Assembly (NCBI RefSeq): GCF_022829605.1
Contig: NZ_JAKSYD010000106.1
Coordinates: 62,001-126,000 of the forward strand
Length of the DNA stretch: 64,000 nucleotides
Origin: Methylobacterium sp. E-065
GTDB taxonomy: Bacteria; Pseudomonadota; Alphaproteobacteria; Rhizobiales; Beijerinckiaceae
Direction of reading: 5' to 3'
Shown here: piece by piece, positions 26,346-35,923 of the stretch
Layout of the letters: every line of letters starts with the position of its first letter
Numbering within the stretch: the stretch's first letter is position 1
Notes under the pieces: model-generated
Database searches by the model: none
What the model saw: only the letters and a program-made list of their open reading frames with translations
Told to the model about the DNA's origin: nothing
Made by a program: the position numbers and the translations under genes

Positions 26346-27710
26346 ATGTCCGCATTGCGAAACGACACGATCGGCATCGCACCGGGCACGCACGACGACG
26401 CTGCGGACCGGAAGCGGCGCATCTGGGCGATCGTCGGCTCGTCCTCGGGCAATCTGGTCGAGTGGTACGACTTCTACTGCTACGCCTTCTTCGCGCTCTA
26501 CTTTGCGCCAGCCTTCTTTCCGAAGGGTGATTCCACCACCCAGCTCCTTCAAACGGCCGGCATCTTCGCGGTGGGCTTCTTCATGCGCCCGGTCGGTGGC
26601 TGGCTGTTCGGACGCATCGCCGACCGGGTCGGGCGGCGGACCTCGATGGTCGTCTCCGTCCTGATGATGTGCTTCGGCTCGCTGCTGATCGGCATCCTGC
26701 CGACCTACGAGCATGTCGGCACCCTGGCGCCGGTGCTGCTGCTCCTCGCCCGCATGCTCCAGGGCCTGTCGGTGGGCGGCGAGTACGGCACCTCGGCGAC
26801 CTACATGAGCGAGGTGGCGATCAAGGGAAAACGCGGCTTCTTCGCGTCGTTCCAGTACGTGACGCTGATCGGCGGCCAGCTCCTGGCCTCGCTGGTCCTG
26901 GTTCTGCTCCAGACCGTGATGACCGCGCCGGAGCTCACCGCCTGGGGCTGGCGCATCCCGTTCTTCATCGGCGCCGGGCTCGCGGTCGTGGCTCTGTATC
27001 TCCGGCGCTCCCTGGCCGAGACCAAGGAAGCCGGCGACAAGGAGAATGCCGGTACCTTCGCCGAGCTGTTCAAGCATTGGCGGGCGTTCTGTGTCGTCCT
27101 GGCCTACACGGCCGGCGGCAGCCTGAGCTTCTACACCTTCACCACGTACATGCAGAAATATCTGGTCAACACCGCCGGCCTCCCCAAGACGTCGGCCTCG
27201 CAGATCATGACCTGCGTCCTGTTCGTCTACATGGTGATTCAGCCGCTGTTCGGCGCACTCTCCGACAAGATCGGCCGCAAGGCCAACATGCTGCTCTACA
27301 GCGGCCTTGGGACGCTGATGGTGGTGCCGCTGATGACGGCCTTGGGGACCAACAAGGATCCTTACCTGGCCTTCGCGCTGATCACCCTGGGGCTGTCCGT
27401 CGTGTCGTTCTACACCGGCATCAGCGGCATCGTGAAAGCCGAGCTGTTCCCCACCAACGTGCGCGCGCTGGGCGTCGGCCTGTCCTACGCGCTGGCCAAC
27501 GCCATGTTCGGCGGCACCGCCGAATTCGTCGCCTTGTGGTTCAAGGATGCCGGCGCGGAGAGCACGTTCTTCTGGTACGTCACGGTGCTGATGGCGATTG
27601 CCTTCGTGGCCTCGCTGATCATGCCGAACCCGAAGGTCCACGGCTATCTCGACGGTGCCGGCACCGTCGAGGAGGCGCTTGGCAAGAAGCCGCGCTTCGC
27701 GCACGCCTGA
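26346..27710 (+). CDS. MHS-family MFS transporter, alpha-ketoglutarate permease-like
   Basis: The 454-aa protein has twelve predicted membrane segments. It carries the MHS-family marks [15 protein letters not shown] in helix 1, the loop motif [13 protein letters not shown] and [19 protein letters not shown]. The closest named relative by motif pattern is KgtP, a proton symporter for 2-oxoglutarate and related dicarboxylates, but substrate assignment within MHS is uncertain. A good ribosome site (GAGGGAGACGCC) precedes ATG 26346. The downstream hydrolase may be cotranscribed. Confidence 0.85.
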   Translation: MSALRNDTIGIAPGTHDDAADRKRRIWAIVGSSSGNLVEWYDFYCYAFFALYFAPAFFPKGDSTTQLLQTAGIFAVGFFMRPVGGWLFGRIADRVGRRTSMVVSVLMMCFGSLLIGILPTYEHVGTLAPVLLLLARMLQGLSVGGEYGTSATYMSEVAIKGKRGFFASFQYVTLIGGQLLASLVLVLLQTVMTAPELTAWGWRIPFFIGAGLAVVALYLRRSLAETKEAGDKENAGTFAELFKHWRAFCVVLAYTAGGSLSFYTFTTYMQKYLVNTAGLPKTSASQIMTCVLFVYMVIQPLFGALSDKIGRKANMLLYSGLGTLMVVPLMTALGTNKDPYLAFALITLGLSVVSFYTGISGIVKAELFPTNVRALGVGLSYALANAMFGGTAEFVALWFKDAGAESTFFWYVTVLMAIAFVASLIMPNPKVHGYLDGAGTVEEALGKKPRFAHA

Positions 27711-27799
27711 TTGAAATCGGCGTGGCCGCTGGACCCGGCCGTGTGGCCACGCCGATATACCGCCCTCCGGGCGCACCAGATGCCCGGCGGGAGGACGCC

Positions 27800-28981
27800 A
27801 TGCTGAGGAAGACGGCCGCAGGGGTACTGACCCTGCTCTGCCTTGCGACTGGACCGGCGCCGCGCGCCGCCGAACCGGGATCGGGCTCCGCGCCGTTCAA
27901 GCCGCAGCAGACCAGCGGCTACTTCTTCGTCGGCGGCCGCTACACGCGTGTAGGCGACAAGACCACGGCGCTCGGGCAGATGTTCGTGGAGTATCGCGCA
28001 CCGAAGCGGATCACGCAGCCCTACCCGGTTGTCATGGTGCACGGCACCGCGCAGACCGGGACCAACTTCCTCGGCACGCCGGACGGCCGGCCCGGCTGGG
28101 CGGACCGCTTCGCCGCGAAGGGCTTCGCGGTGTATGTCGTGGATCAGGTCGGGCGTGGCCGTTCGGGCGGCGACCCGGAGACCTATGGGCCCTATGCCCG
28201 CCTCCCGGTCGAGGATCTGGAAACGGTCTTCACCGGGCAGGAACGGTTCTCGCTGAATCCGCAGGCGAATCTTCACAGCCAGTGGCCGGATGGCCCGGGC
28301 GTGCGGGGGAACGCCGCCTTCGACCAGTTCTACCTGTCCCAGGTCCCCTACATCGCCAGCGCGCTGAAGAGCGAGGAGCTGGTCGATCCGGCGCTGATCG
28401 CCCTTCTGGAGAAGATCGGCCCCGCGATCCTCCTGACGCATTCGCAAGCGGGTGTCTTCGGCTGGGCGGTCTCGGACCAGCGGCCGGACCTCGTCAAGGC
28501 GCACATCGCCGTGGAACCCAATGGGCCGACCTTCTACGACATTCGCGTCAAGGGCGGCGCCGACTGGTACGAGCGCGTCGGCGATGCGCGCGCCCGGCCC
28601 TACGGCATCACGCGGGTGCCGCTCCATTTCGAGCCGCCGGTGAGCGCTCCGACCGATATCACCGTGGTTCAGGCCGAGACGGCCGTGGCGCCCGACAAGA
28701 TCCGCTGCTGGCTCCAGGCCGAGCCTGTGCACACCTTACCGAACCTCGCCCGGGTGCCCGCCGTGATCGTCACCGCCGAGGCGTCGTTCCGCGCCACGAT
28801 GGATGATTGCACCGCGGCGTTCCTCACGCAGGCCGGTGCCAAGCCGGACCGTCTCGTGCTCGCCGACCACGGCATCCATGGCAACGGCCACATGATGATG
28901 CTGGAGGCCAACAGCGACGCCGTGGCGGACGCGATCATCGGCTGGATCGCAGGCAGCACCCAGACCCCGGCGCGGCCTTAA
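27800..28981 (+). CDS. secreted alpha/beta hydrolase
   Basis: The 393-aa protein has a signal peptide (about 1-24, ending PRAAEP). It has an alpha/beta hydrolase core with oxyanion segment VMVHGTAQTG, the nucleophile elbow HSQAG (Ser) and a C-terminal HGNGHMMM carrying the likely catalytic His. It is periplasmic or secreted and may act as an esterase or lactonase. Substrate unknown. ATG 27800 has GGGAGGACGCC upstream. It lies 89 bp after the transporter gene on the same strand, so a link to transported or processed organic acids is possible but only inferred. Confidence 0.8.
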   Translation: MLRKTAAGVLTLLCLATGPAPRAAEPGSGSAPFKPQQTSGYFFVGGRYTRVGDKTTALGQMFVEYRAPKRITQPYPVVMVHGTAQTGTNFLGTPDGRPGWADRFAAKGFAVYVVDQVGRGRSGGDPETYGPYARLPVEDLETVFTGQERFSLNPQANLHSQWPDGPGVRGNAAFDQFYLSQVPYIASALKSEELVDPALIALLEKIGPAILLTHSQAGVFGWAVSDQRPDLVKAHIAVEPNGPTFYDIRVKGGADWYERVGDARARPYGITRVPLHFEPPVSAPTDITVVQAETAVAPDKIRCWLQAEPVHTLPNLARVPAVIVTAEASFRATMDDCTAAFLTQAGAKPDRLVLADHGIHGNGHMMMLEANSDAVADAIIGWIAGSTQTPARP

Positions 28982-29036
28982 CCCGTCGCTTACCTTGTGC
29001 CGGCGAGGATGCCCCCGTCATCCGACGAGGGATTGC

Positions 29037-29318
29037 ATGACCGATTTGACCGATACCGTGGGCGTTGCGGGCGACCGGATCCGCTCGATCATCGAGCGGG
29101 TGGAACGGCTTGAGGAAGAGATCAAGGACCTCATGGAGGCCAAGAAGGAGGTGTTCGCCGAGGCTAAGGGCGAGGGCCTGGACGTCAAGATCCTCAAGGA
29201 GATCCTGAAGATCCGCAAGCAGGACAAGGACGAGCGCGACGAGCACGAGACGCTGCTCGACGTCTACCTGCGCGCGATGGATGCCCCTGCCCCGGCCCCG
29301 CTGGCAGCGGCGGCCTGA
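29037..29318 (+). CDS. gapR: GapR family nucleoid-associated protein (DUF2312)
   Basis: The 93-aa protein is a DUF2312 member with VAGDRIRSIIERVERLEEEI and AEAKGEGLDVKILKEILKIRKQD. In Caulobacter GapR forms a tetrameric clamp that binds overtwisted AT-rich DNA and aids topoisomerases and replication. Residues after 80 form a short Ala/Pro tail. The start at 29037 with AGG upstream matches the family N-terminus. It converges with purC across a strong hairpin. Confidence 0.85.
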   Translation: MTDLTDTVGVAGDRIRSIIERVERLEEEIKDLMEAKKEVFAEAKGEGLDVKILKEILKIRKQDKDERDEHETLLDVYLRAMDAPAPAPLAAAA

Positions 29319-29339
29319 GCCATCGCCGGGACCGGTCTG

Positions 29340-29360
29340 GGGCGGCGCAGCGCGCCGCCC
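29340..29360. terminator. bidirectional hairpin between gapR and purC
   Basis: GGGCGGCGC at 29340-29348 pairs with GCGCCGCCC at 29352-29360 (9 bp, 3-nt loop), between two converging genes. Two T residues follow on the plus strand. Position and stability support a shared terminator. Confidence 0.65.
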
Positions 29361-29361
29361 T

Positions 29362-30351
29362 TCAGCGATCCGGATTCGTCGCCACATAGGATTCGAGGTT
29401 GCGGCGCACACGGTCGAGCGGCACCTCGGCCGAATCCGGCAGCGTGAATCGCGCACCGGTGATCGTCTCATAGGCTTTGATGTAGACCGCGGCCGTTTCG
29501 AGAATGACGTCGGCGGGGATCTCGGGGATCGGATCCCGATAGGGATCGCAGCGGGCCACGACCCAGTTGCGCACGAAGTCCTTGTCGAAGCTCTCGGGCG
29601 CCGTCTCGCTGGCGAACCGCTCCGGGTAGCTCTGTGCGAACCAGTAGCGGCTGCTGTCCGGCGTGTGGATCTCGTCCGCCAGGACGATCCTGCCCTCGGG
29701 GTCCGTACCGAACTCGTACTTGGTGTCCGCGAGGATCAGCCCACGCTCAGCCGCCAGAGCCTGCCCGCGGGCGAACAACGCCAGGGCCGCCTCCGAGACG
29801 GTGCGCCATTGCTGGTTCGTGAGCAGGCCGCGGCCCAGAATCTCGGCCTCGGTGAGCGGCTCATCATGACCGCCGTCGAAAGCCTTCGTGGTCGGCGTGA
29901 TGATGGGCGCCGGCAGGCGCTCGTTCGGGCGCATCCCGTCGGGGAAGCGATGACCGTACATCTCTCGCTCGCCGGCCCTGTATCGGGTCAGCACGGAGGT
30001 CGACGTCGTGCCCGCGAGATAGCCGCGGACCACCACTTCCACGGGCAGAATTTCCAGCCGCTGCCCGACGACGACGTTCGGGTCGGGATAAGCCAGGACG
30101 TGGTTCGGGCAGAGATCGCCCGTCCGTTCGAACCAGAAGCGGGCGGTCTGCGTCAGAACCTGCCCCTTGAACGGAATCGCGGCGAGCGCCCGATCAAAGG
30201 CGCTGATCCGGTCGGTGGTGATCAGGATGCGGCGGCCGTCCGCCAGATCGTAATTCTCCCGGACCTTGCCGCGGTAATGGTTCGGCAGTTCGGGCAGCGT
30301 CGCTTCGGCCAGGACCTGATGCGCGTGCGGGGCGAGATCGGTCGTGTTCAT
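29362..30351 (-). CDS. purC: phosphoribosylaminoimidazole-succinocarboxamide synthase
   Basis: PurC (SAICAR synthetase) joins CAIR and aspartate with ATP in purine synthesis. The 329 aa belong to the longer form of the family, with [44 protein letters not shown] and [11 protein letters not shown]. No riboswitch was recognised upstream. An upstream ribosome site was not obvious, but the N-terminus [14 protein letters not shown] is plausible. Confidence 0.95.
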   Translation of the reverse strand: MNTTDLAPHAHQVLAEATLPELPNHYRGKVRENYDLADGRRILITTDRISAFDRALAAIPFKGQVLTQTARFWFERTGDLCPNHVLAYPDPNVVVGQRLEILPVEVVVRGYLAGTTSTSVLTRYRAGEREMYGHRFPDGMRPNERLPAPIITPTTKAFDGGHDEPLTEAEILGRGLLTNQQWRTVSEAALALFARGQALAAERGLILADTKYEFGTDPEGRIVLADEIHTPDSSRYWFAQSYPERFASETAPESFDKDFVRNWVVARCDPYRDPIPEIPADVILETAAVYIKAYETITGARFTLPDSAEVPLDRVRRNLESYVATNPDR

Positions 30352-30682
30352 CCGAGCGTTCCGTCAGGCTGGGCGGCGACGCCGCCGCGCCACCTGTGTG
30401 CGCGGACGGGTCGGAGATTTCCAGCCCCATCACCAACCCGGCGCGCCTCACTACCCTGGTGAATGCACCAGCTCGGCTGCTCCGATACGATCCGAACGAG
30501 CTTGACCTTGCTAAAATCCGAGTTTCTGTCTCTGCTCGCTCGATCGCGCTCGAACTCTATGTATCGATCCCGATCCTCGCGCTTCGCCCCAGTCAGTTGA
30601 TGGTGCCGAAGCATCTGAATACCCCGTGTCCACCCGGTGCAGGCGTCCCCAGCCGGATCTGCCTGTGGCCGAATGAGGTAAG
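30352..30682. other. intergenic region between purC and a Crp/Fnr gene
   Basis: This stretch of 331 bp must hold the divergent promoters of purC and the Crp/Fnr gene. The part 30480-30560 is less GC-rich. Open frames here have no recognisable domain. No clear symmetrical FNR/CRP box was found. Confidence 0.5.
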
Positions 30683-31435
30683 ATGAGCGGAACAAGCCAA
30701 CACGCGGATCGGCATCCGTTGCTGCGCAAGCTCGAAGGCATCGCGCTCTTCGAGCTCACAGCCGAGGAGCGCGCCGCAATCGAAGCCATGCCGATGCAGC
30801 CTGCGCTGATCGATGCCTATCAGGACATCGTACGCGAGGGGGACCGCCCCGGCCGGAGCTTCGCCATCTTATCGGGCATGGCGAGCACCTATAAGTCGAC
30901 CCGGGCTGGCAAACGGCAGGTCATGAGCTACCACGTTGCCGGCGACGTGCCGGATTTCCAGAGCCTCCATCTCCAGACGCTCGATATCAGCATCGCGACG
31001 GTCACCCCCTGCCGCATCGGGTTCGTCCAGCACGATGCGGTGCGCGCCTTACTGCGCGCGCAGCCGCGGCTCGGCGAGGTCTTCTGGCGGGCGACGCTCA
31101 TCGACGCGGCCATCGTGCGGGAATGGACGCTCAACACCGGCCGGCGCGACGCCTACGCCCGGATGGCCCATCTGTTCTGCGAATTGATCACGCGCCTCGG
31201 CGCGGTCGGACTCGCGCCGGACTTCAGTTGCGATCTGCCCATGACCCAACCGGAACTGGCCGATGCCCTCGGAATCACGCCGGTTCACGTCAATCGCACG
31301 ATCCGGGATCTGAAGGCCGCAGGATTGATCTCGCTGCGCAGCCGTCACTTGGTCGTGCACGACTGGGATGGTCTGGTCGCGGCAGCCGAGTTCGACCCGA
31401 CCTACCTCCATCTGAGGGGACAGGACCAGCGCTAG
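30683..31435 (+). CDS. Crp/Fnr family transcriptional regulator
   Basis: The 250-aa protein has a cyclic-nucleotide-binding-like beta barrel (about 20-145) and a C-terminal winged helix. The recognition region is LPMTQPELADALGITPVHVNRTIRDL (about 186-212). No FNR-type N-terminal cysteine cluster is present, so it does not look like an oxygen-sensing FNR. Many alphaproteobacterial relatives of this length are stress or light regulators. GAGGTAAG sits just before ATG 30683. It converges with the PAS gene and overlaps it by 4 nt. Confidence 0.85.
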   Translation: MSGTSQHADRHPLLRKLEGIALFELTAEERAAIEAMPMQPALIDAYQDIVREGDRPGRSFAILSGMASTYKSTRAGKRQVMSYHVAGDVPDFQSLHLQTLDISIATVTPCRIGFVQHDAVRALLRAQPRLGEVFWRATLIDAAIVREWTLNTGRRDAYARMAHLFCELITRLGAVGLAPDFSCDLPMTQPELADALGITPVHVNRTIRDLKAAGLISLRSRHLVVHDWDGLVAAAEFDPTYLHLRGQDQR

Positions 31436-32049
31436 TTCAGGCGCTGGCGGTCGTCTTCGGCTTCCTGAGTCGCGAGCCTGCGGCCGATCTCGAACAGGAG
31501 TGCTTCGGCGCGCGCTGTCAGGCCCGGATCGTTCAAGGGACCGATGGCCTGGAAAGCCGCGATCGCTGCGGCCGCGGCACGGTCCAGCGATGTTTCGGGT
31601 GGGTCTTCGGACAACGGCCCGGCCGGGGCCCGGTCCCCATCTCGCGACTGCAGGTCGCTGATGTCCACTATGATCCCGTGGCCCGATAGCGGGCGACCGC
31701 GGTGATCGTAGGAGAAGCGGCCGCGTGACAGGACCAGACGCAGGCCCCCGCCAGACGCTCGCACGCGGTACTCAAGGGCCATGTGCCCATCCTGGCGTGC
31801 CTCCGCGCGAAAGCTGGCCAGGACACGCGATTGATCCGGGGGGTGGATCTGTGCCGCGAAAACCGAGAGCGGCACGCCGGCTTCGGCGTCCTCGGGATCG
31901 ATGTCGAACAGCAGCGCGACGAACGTATCAGCCCATACGCAATCGCGCTCGGCGTCCCATGTCCAGAACCCAAGCGCATCCGGTCCACCCAAAACAAGTT
32001 TGGATTTTTCCCGCGGCCTTCGGCCAGCGAGAAGCTTGAGTTTTGGCAT
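31432..32049 (-). CDS. PAS-domain protein without output domain
   Basis: The 205-aa protein has one PAS_3-type domain (about 20-130) with LGFWTWDAERDCVWADTFVALLFDIDP and the terminal beta strands LEYRVR...GRFSYDHRGRPLSGHGIIVDISD. The remaining 70 residues are predicted helical and contain no kinase, GGDEF or HTH motif. It may be a sensory adaptor or have lost its output part. It overlaps the 3' end of the converging Crp/Fnr gene by 4 nt, so antisense interaction of the transcripts is possible. Confidence 0.7.
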   Translation of the reverse strand: MPKLKLLAGRRPREKSKLVLGGPDALGFWTWDAERDCVWADTFVALLFDIDPEDAEAGVPLSVFAAQIHPPDQSRVLASFRAEARQDGHMALEYRVRASGGGLRLVLSRGRFSYDHRGRPLSGHGIIVDISDLQSRDGDRAPAGPLSEDPPETSLDRAAAAAIAAFQAIGPLNDPGLTARAEALLFEIGRRLATQEAEDDRQRLN

Positions 32050-32410
32050 AGCGCAGTCAACGTCTCGTCGTCACCCTAACCCATGTTAGATCGATTTTCG
32101 ACAACATCAAGCCATTGTGGAGACTGAATTAGCGCCATTGTCGATAAGTAATGATATTACAGCCGCTTCGAGCGAAGCTGATGCGAAGCCGAGCAGTCAT
32201 AGGGTGGGCGTGATCAAGTCGCGTGCGTCTAAGTGACAGATCGCAATACGATCTGATGCCAAAAGAAAATAAAGGTGGCTAGCAGATCGGACGCGTCACG
32301 TCGTTCAAACGAACGCTCGACGCCGTCCGCGGATCAACGCGTTCGTCGCATGCGTATATTTGTCGTCGAGACTTTACGTAGAAACGTCGCTCCCGAATAT
32401 AGCGGGAGGA
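32050..32410. other. intergenic region, partly AT-rich
   Basis: This stretch of 361 bp contains no supported protein gene. Positions 32080-32270 are less GC-rich than the genome and should hold the PAS gene promoter. The right end carries the probable tRNA-Phe terminator. No integrase or attachment-site duplication of the tRNA 3' end was seen. Confidence 0.55.
32390..32408 (-). terminator. hairpin just downstream of tRNA-Phe
   Basis: CTCCCG at 32390-32395 pairs with CGGGAG at 32403-32408 around a 7-nt AT loop, directly beyond the tRNA 3' end on the minus strand. The stem is short and there is no T tract. Confidence 0.4.
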
Positions 32411-32486
32411 TGGTGCCCAGGGACGGAGTCGAACCGCCGACACTGCGATTTTCAGTCGCATGCTCTACCAACTGAGCTACCTGGGC
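32411..32486 (-). tRNA. tRNA-Phe (anticodon GAA)
   Basis: Read on the minus strand, the 76 nt fold as a complete cloverleaf. The acceptor GCCCAGG pairs with CCTGGGC, the D arm is AGCTCAGTTGGTAGAGC, and the anticodon loop CTGAAAA gives GAA. The T arm has GGTTCGACTCC and the 3' CCA is encoded. Confidence 0.97.
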
Positions 32487-32521
32487 ATCGCCCGTGGCCG
32501 TGCCGGCCTCGGACGCCGCGG

Positions 32522-32550
32522 GGTATAGTCAGTGCGTCGCGGCCTGTCCA
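32522..32550 (-). promoter_or_regulatory. sigma-70-type promoter of tRNA-Phe
   Basis: On the minus strand TGGACA (32550-32545) and TATACC (32527-32522) are separated by 17 nt. The -10 ends 36 nt before the mature tRNA 5' end. Each hexamer departs modestly from consensus. Confidence 0.45.
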
Positions 32551-32592
32551 GTCATGCTGTCATACCGGCGGCATCGAAACGGCGTAAAAATT

Positions 32593-32775
32593 TCACGCCT
32601 CCGGATCCGGATCGGGTGGCGGCCGGTCCGAGTCGATTTCCTCGGGGATGGCGTAGCGCTCATTGAGCCATCGGCCGAGATCGACATCGGCACAGCGCTG
32701 CGAGCAGAAGGGCTGGTACTCCGGCTCGGCGGGCTTGCGGCAGATCGGGCAGGCCGGGCGGCGCTCGCGGCTCAT
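32593..32775 (-). CDS. yacG: DNA gyrase inhibitor YacG
   Basis: The 60-aa zinc protein has the four Cys ligands in CPICRK and [13 protein letters not shown], followed by [10 protein letters not shown] and an acidic Pro-rich tail. In E. coli YacG binds GyrB and blocks gyrase activity. The ATG at 32775 overlaps the maf stop by 4 nt, so it is translated together with maf, as in many alphaproteobacteria. Confidence 0.92.
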   Translation of the reverse strand: MSRERRPACPICRKPAEPEYQPFCSQRCADVDLGRWLNERYAIPEEIDSDRPPPDPDPEA

Positions 32776-33425
32776 GCGAGGCCACCCCAGCCGGCGCGGA
32801 CGGGATAGCCTTCGCCGTCGAGCAGGCTCTGCGTCTCGTAGAGCGGCAGCCCGACCACCGAACTGTAGGATCCGATCAGCTTGACCACGAAGGCGCCGGC
32901 CAGCCCCTGGATCGCGTAGCCGCCCGCCTTCCCCCGCCATTCGCCGGAGGCCACATAGCCTTGGATATCCCGGCTCGAAAGGCGCTTGAACCGAACCCGT
33001 GTCTCGACGATCCGCTCGCGGCGGCCCCGCGGCGAAAGCAGGCAGACGGCCGTGAAGACGCGGTGCTGGCGACCCGACAGGAGCCGCAGGCAATCCGCCG
33101 CCTCATCCGGGACCTCGGCCTTGGGCAGCACGCGCCGGCCCACGGCCACGACCGTGTCGGCCGACAGAAGCCACGTCGGCGCGGTCTTGTCGCCGAGATG
33201 CAGGGCAGCCTCCGCGGCGGCGAGCTTCGTGCGCGCCAGACGGCGGGCGAGGTCGCGCGGCGGTTCAGCCTGGCGCGGCGTCTCGTCGATGTCGGCAGGC
33301 AGGAGGGCGTCAGGCTCGATCCCGATCTGCTGGAGCAGCGCCAGGCGGCGCGGCGAGGCCGAGGCGAGCACGAGCCGAGCCGTCGGTCGCTGCGCCGAGC
33401 CGATCGCGTCTGGTATGGCGTCCAT
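32772..33425 (-). CDS. maf: Maf family nucleotide pyrophosphatase
   Basis: The 217-aa protein begins the Maf domain with [18 protein letters not shown]. It continues with the acidic [20 protein letters not shown] and the C-terminal [27 protein letters not shown]. Maf proteins hydrolyse modified or canonical NTPs (dTTP/UTP or m7GTP groups) and influence septation. The N-terminal dozen residues before the domain are not conserved. ATG 33425 was chosen. It is coupled to yacG. Confidence 0.92.
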   Translation of the reverse strand: MDAIPDAIGSAQRPTARLVLASASPRRLALLQQIGIEPDALLPADIDETPRQAEPPRDLARRLARTKLAAAEAALHLGDKTAPTWLLSADTVVAVGRRVLPKAEVPDEAADCLRLLSGRQHRVFTAVCLLSPRGRRERIVETRVRFKRLSSRDIQGYVASGEWRGKAGGYAIQGLAGAFVVKLIGSYSSVVGLPLYETQSLLDGEGYPVRAGWGGLA

Positions 33426-33725
33426 GATGTTCCGTTCGCACGACCGGCGGAGCGCGGCGCAGGCCGGTCGCGGCGCCCTACCCCGCCGGTCCGGCCTCAT
33501 TCCCCTGCCTGATAAGCGATGGGTGTTGCCTTGTGAACCAGAGCGCAGACCTCGCACGTCCGACGAAGCGCCATGCTCCGGCGCCGCTCTGTCGAGTCGC
33601 CAAATCCGAGATTCACAGGCGTAACAATGCTCCTGCAAGTTAAGAGCAAGATGTCAGATCGAGGGGTAACCGAACGTTAACCACGATCGCAGATGATCGG
33701 GCTCATCGGGTGGGAGTTATCGCAG

Positions 33726-33935
33726 ATGCTGAATGCCGATCCATTGTTGCGGCGCCCGAAGCTGCTGAACAAGGCGCGGGTCGCCCGCGCCCTTGAAGGC
33801 TTCAGGCCGAAGGCGGCCTCGCCCGATCAAGTGTGGCGGATGCTCACCGATCACTATGTTGTCGACCTCGACGCCGTCGCGGCCCTCCTGCCGGCCAATG
33901 AGCCCGAGACACGCTGGTTGCCGGCACGCGACTGA
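33726..33935 (+). CDS. small hypothetical protein
   Basis: The 69-aa frame begins MLNADPLLRRPKLLNKARVA. It has a basic helical N-terminal half and a short second half reading VWRMLTDHYVVDLDAVAALLP. ATG 33726 has GGGAG 9 nt upstream. An in-frame ATG at 33693 lacks such a site. No domain, signal or membrane segment was recognised. Coding potential is suggested by the ribosome site and globular-looking composition. Confidence 0.5.
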   Translation: MLNADPLLRRPKLLNKARVARALEGFRPKAASPDQVWRMLTDHYVVDLDAVAALLPANEPETRWLPARD

Positions 33936-34087
33936 CCCCTCGACGGTGGTAGGTCGTTGGATAGCTGGCATGAGACCTGCAACCGCAGGTCAACATCATT
34001 GAGGAAACACCCAGGCAACGACAACGCGGCGGCTCGCACGCCAGAGCACCCCGCGGACCTTTCGATCACTCGAAACCGAGGTCCGTC

Positions 34088-34327
34088 ATGTCTGAACTGC
34101 TCTCCGTTGCTCTGGTCTGCGCCGGCACGCTGCTGGCCCAGGACTGCTCCCGCGATACCGCGCTCGACGTCATCATCGCGCCGGCCCACACCCCGATGGA
34201 GTGCCTGATGCACGCGCAAACCATGGCCGCGCAGGCCGGGTTGCCCGGGGGCGGCGATCGCTATCTCAAGATCGCCTGCGAGCACCGGCGGACGGCGATC
34301 GACGTGGCCATCCGCCGAGCATCCTGA
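34088..34327 (+). CDS. small conserved-type hypothetical protein with paired cysteines
   Basis: The 79-aa protein begins MSELLSVALVCAGTLLAQDC, contains RDTALDVIIAPA, and ends with KIACEHRRTAIDVAIRR. It has four Cys (about residues 11, 20, 39, 64). This layout recalls small alphaproteobacterial proteins of unknown function that I know only by pattern. The N-terminus is weakly hydrophobic, but a signal peptide is doubtful. Confidence 0.6.
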   Translation: MSELLSVALVCAGTLLAQDCSRDTALDVIIAPAHTPMECLMHAQTMAAQAGLPGGGDRYLKIACEHRRTAIDVAIRRAS

Positions 34328-34600
34328 TCGCAGGGATCGGTGAGGACTTTACGGCATCGACGGCGCACGGATTTCCGACGGTCGCGTGTTGACCACGTCG
34401 AGGGCGTCTCAGAAACCCGGATGATGCACCAAAGTCACGTCGGTAGTCTTCTTCGCGACCCTGGACCTCTGGACGGTTGCCGACCCTCGGGAGGGCGACC
34501 ATTCTGCACGGCCAAGCTGATGCAATTCTAATCTGGCATCCGCCTCCATTGTCGACCCGTTAGCCCGCGTGCCGGGCAGGGCTCAGCGAGTGCCTGCCTG

Positions 34601-35809
34601 ATGCTGTACGAAGCGTTCGACCTGCAGACCGACATCGCGGCCCAGACGCGGTCGTGGGGGAAACTCCTCAACGACGTGTGGTCGCCCTGGGTCGGCCTCG
34701 GCGAGCCGATCACGTGGATGTCGGCGGGCGCCCGGATGATGATGCGCGCCGGACTGACCTTCACGCGGCCGCCCTACGGCATCGCAGCCGTGGACGTGGG
34801 CAACCGGAGCGTCCCGGTCTCCGAGGAGGCCGTGGTGGTGACGCCGTTCGCGACCCTGCTGCACTTCAAGAAGGACATCCACACCGAGCAGCCCAAGGTG
34901 CTGATGGTGGCGCCAATGTCCGGCCACTTCGCGACGCTGCTGCGGGCAACCGTGCGCACCATGCTGCCGGACCACGACGTCTACATCACCGACTGGCACA
35001 ACGCCCGCGACGTTCCGCTGTCGGAAGGCCCGTTCGCCTTCGACGACTACGTCGCTCACCTCGTCCACTTCCTGCAGACGATCGGTGAAGGCGCCCACAT
35101 GGTGGCGGTCTGCCAGCCCGCGGTGCAGGCGTTGGTGGCCGCCGCCGCGATGGCGCAGGCCAAGGACGCGGCTGCACCGCGCAGCATGACCCTCATGGCC
35201 GGCCCGGTGGACTGCCGGATCAACCCGACGGGCGTCAACGAGCTCGCCAACTCGAAGCCGATCACGTGGTTCGAGCAGAACCTGATCGCGACGGTTCCGA
35301 ACCGGCACAAGGGCGCCGGTCGCCGGGTCTATCCGGGCTTCATGCAGGTCTCCGCCTTCATGTCGATGAACGCGAAACGCCACGTCCAGGGCCATTCCGA
35401 TCTGTTCTGGCATATGGCCAATGGCGAGCAGGCAAAGGCCGAAGCGATCGAGACGTTCTACGACGAGTACTTCGCCGTCCTCGACCTCGCGGCCGAATTC
35501 TATATCGAGACCGTCAAGACCGTGTTCCAGGATCATGCCCTGGCCCGCAATGCCGTCACCTATCGCGGCGAGCCGATCGATCTGCGATCCATCCGCCGGA
35601 CGGCCCTGATGACCGTCGAGGGCGAGCGGGACGATATCTGCGCCGTGGGCCAAACCATGGCGGCCCACGACCTCTGCACCGGTCTCGCCCCGTACATGCG
35701 GACCCACCACCTGCAGGCGGGTGTCGGCCATTACGGGGTCTTCGCCGGGCGGCGCTGGGAGACGCAGATCTACCCGCAGGTGCGCAACTTCATCCAGGCG
35801 CACAACTAA
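34601..35809 (+). CDS. phaZ: intracellular polyhydroxyalkanoate depolymerase
   Basis: The 402-aa protein matches the intracellular PHB depolymerase family (PhaZ a/d type). It has YEAFDLQTDIAAQTR at the N-terminus and PMSGHFATLLRATVRTMLPDHDVYITDW. The nucleophile elbow reads VCQPAV with Cys171, the catalytic Cys used by this family instead of Ser. The C-terminal GVGHYGVFAGRRW carries the likely His. It mobilises stored polyhydroxybutyrate in the cytoplasm. The hydroxybutyryl-CoA dehydrogenase 7 kb away is in the same metabolic area but a separate transcript. The preceding 270 bp show no other gene. Confidence 0.93.
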   Translation: MLYEAFDLQTDIAAQTRSWGKLLNDVWSPWVGLGEPITWMSAGARMMMRAGLTFTRPPYGIAAVDVGNRSVPVSEEAVVVTPFATLLHFKKDIHTEQPKVLMVAPMSGHFATLLRATVRTMLPDHDVYITDWHNARDVPLSEGPFAFDDYVAHLVHFLQTIGEGAHMVAVCQPAVQALVAAAAMAQAKDAAAPRSMTLMAGPVDCRINPTGVNELANSKPITWFEQNLIATVPNRHKGAGRRVYPGFMQVSAFMSMNAKRHVQGHSDLFWHMANGEQAKAEAIETFYDEYFAVLDLAAEFYIETVKTVFQDHALARNAVTYRGEPIDLRSIRRTALMTVEGERDDICAVGQTMAAHDLCTGLAPYMRTHHLQAGVGHYGVFAGRRWETQIYPQVRNFIQAHN

Positions 35810-35923
35810 ACCGAACCGTCGCGCCGATTTGACCCGCCGACCGCCGCGGCCCACCATGTTAGCCTTGGACGATCGGAGCCGGGACCACACCCGGCGCCAC
35901 GGGCGCAAGGCGGAACGATCGGC

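Noticed and set aside
32411..32486. tRNA-Phe as an integration site for a mobile element
   Set aside because: No integrase, no duplicated tRNA 3' end and ordinary core genes on both sides.
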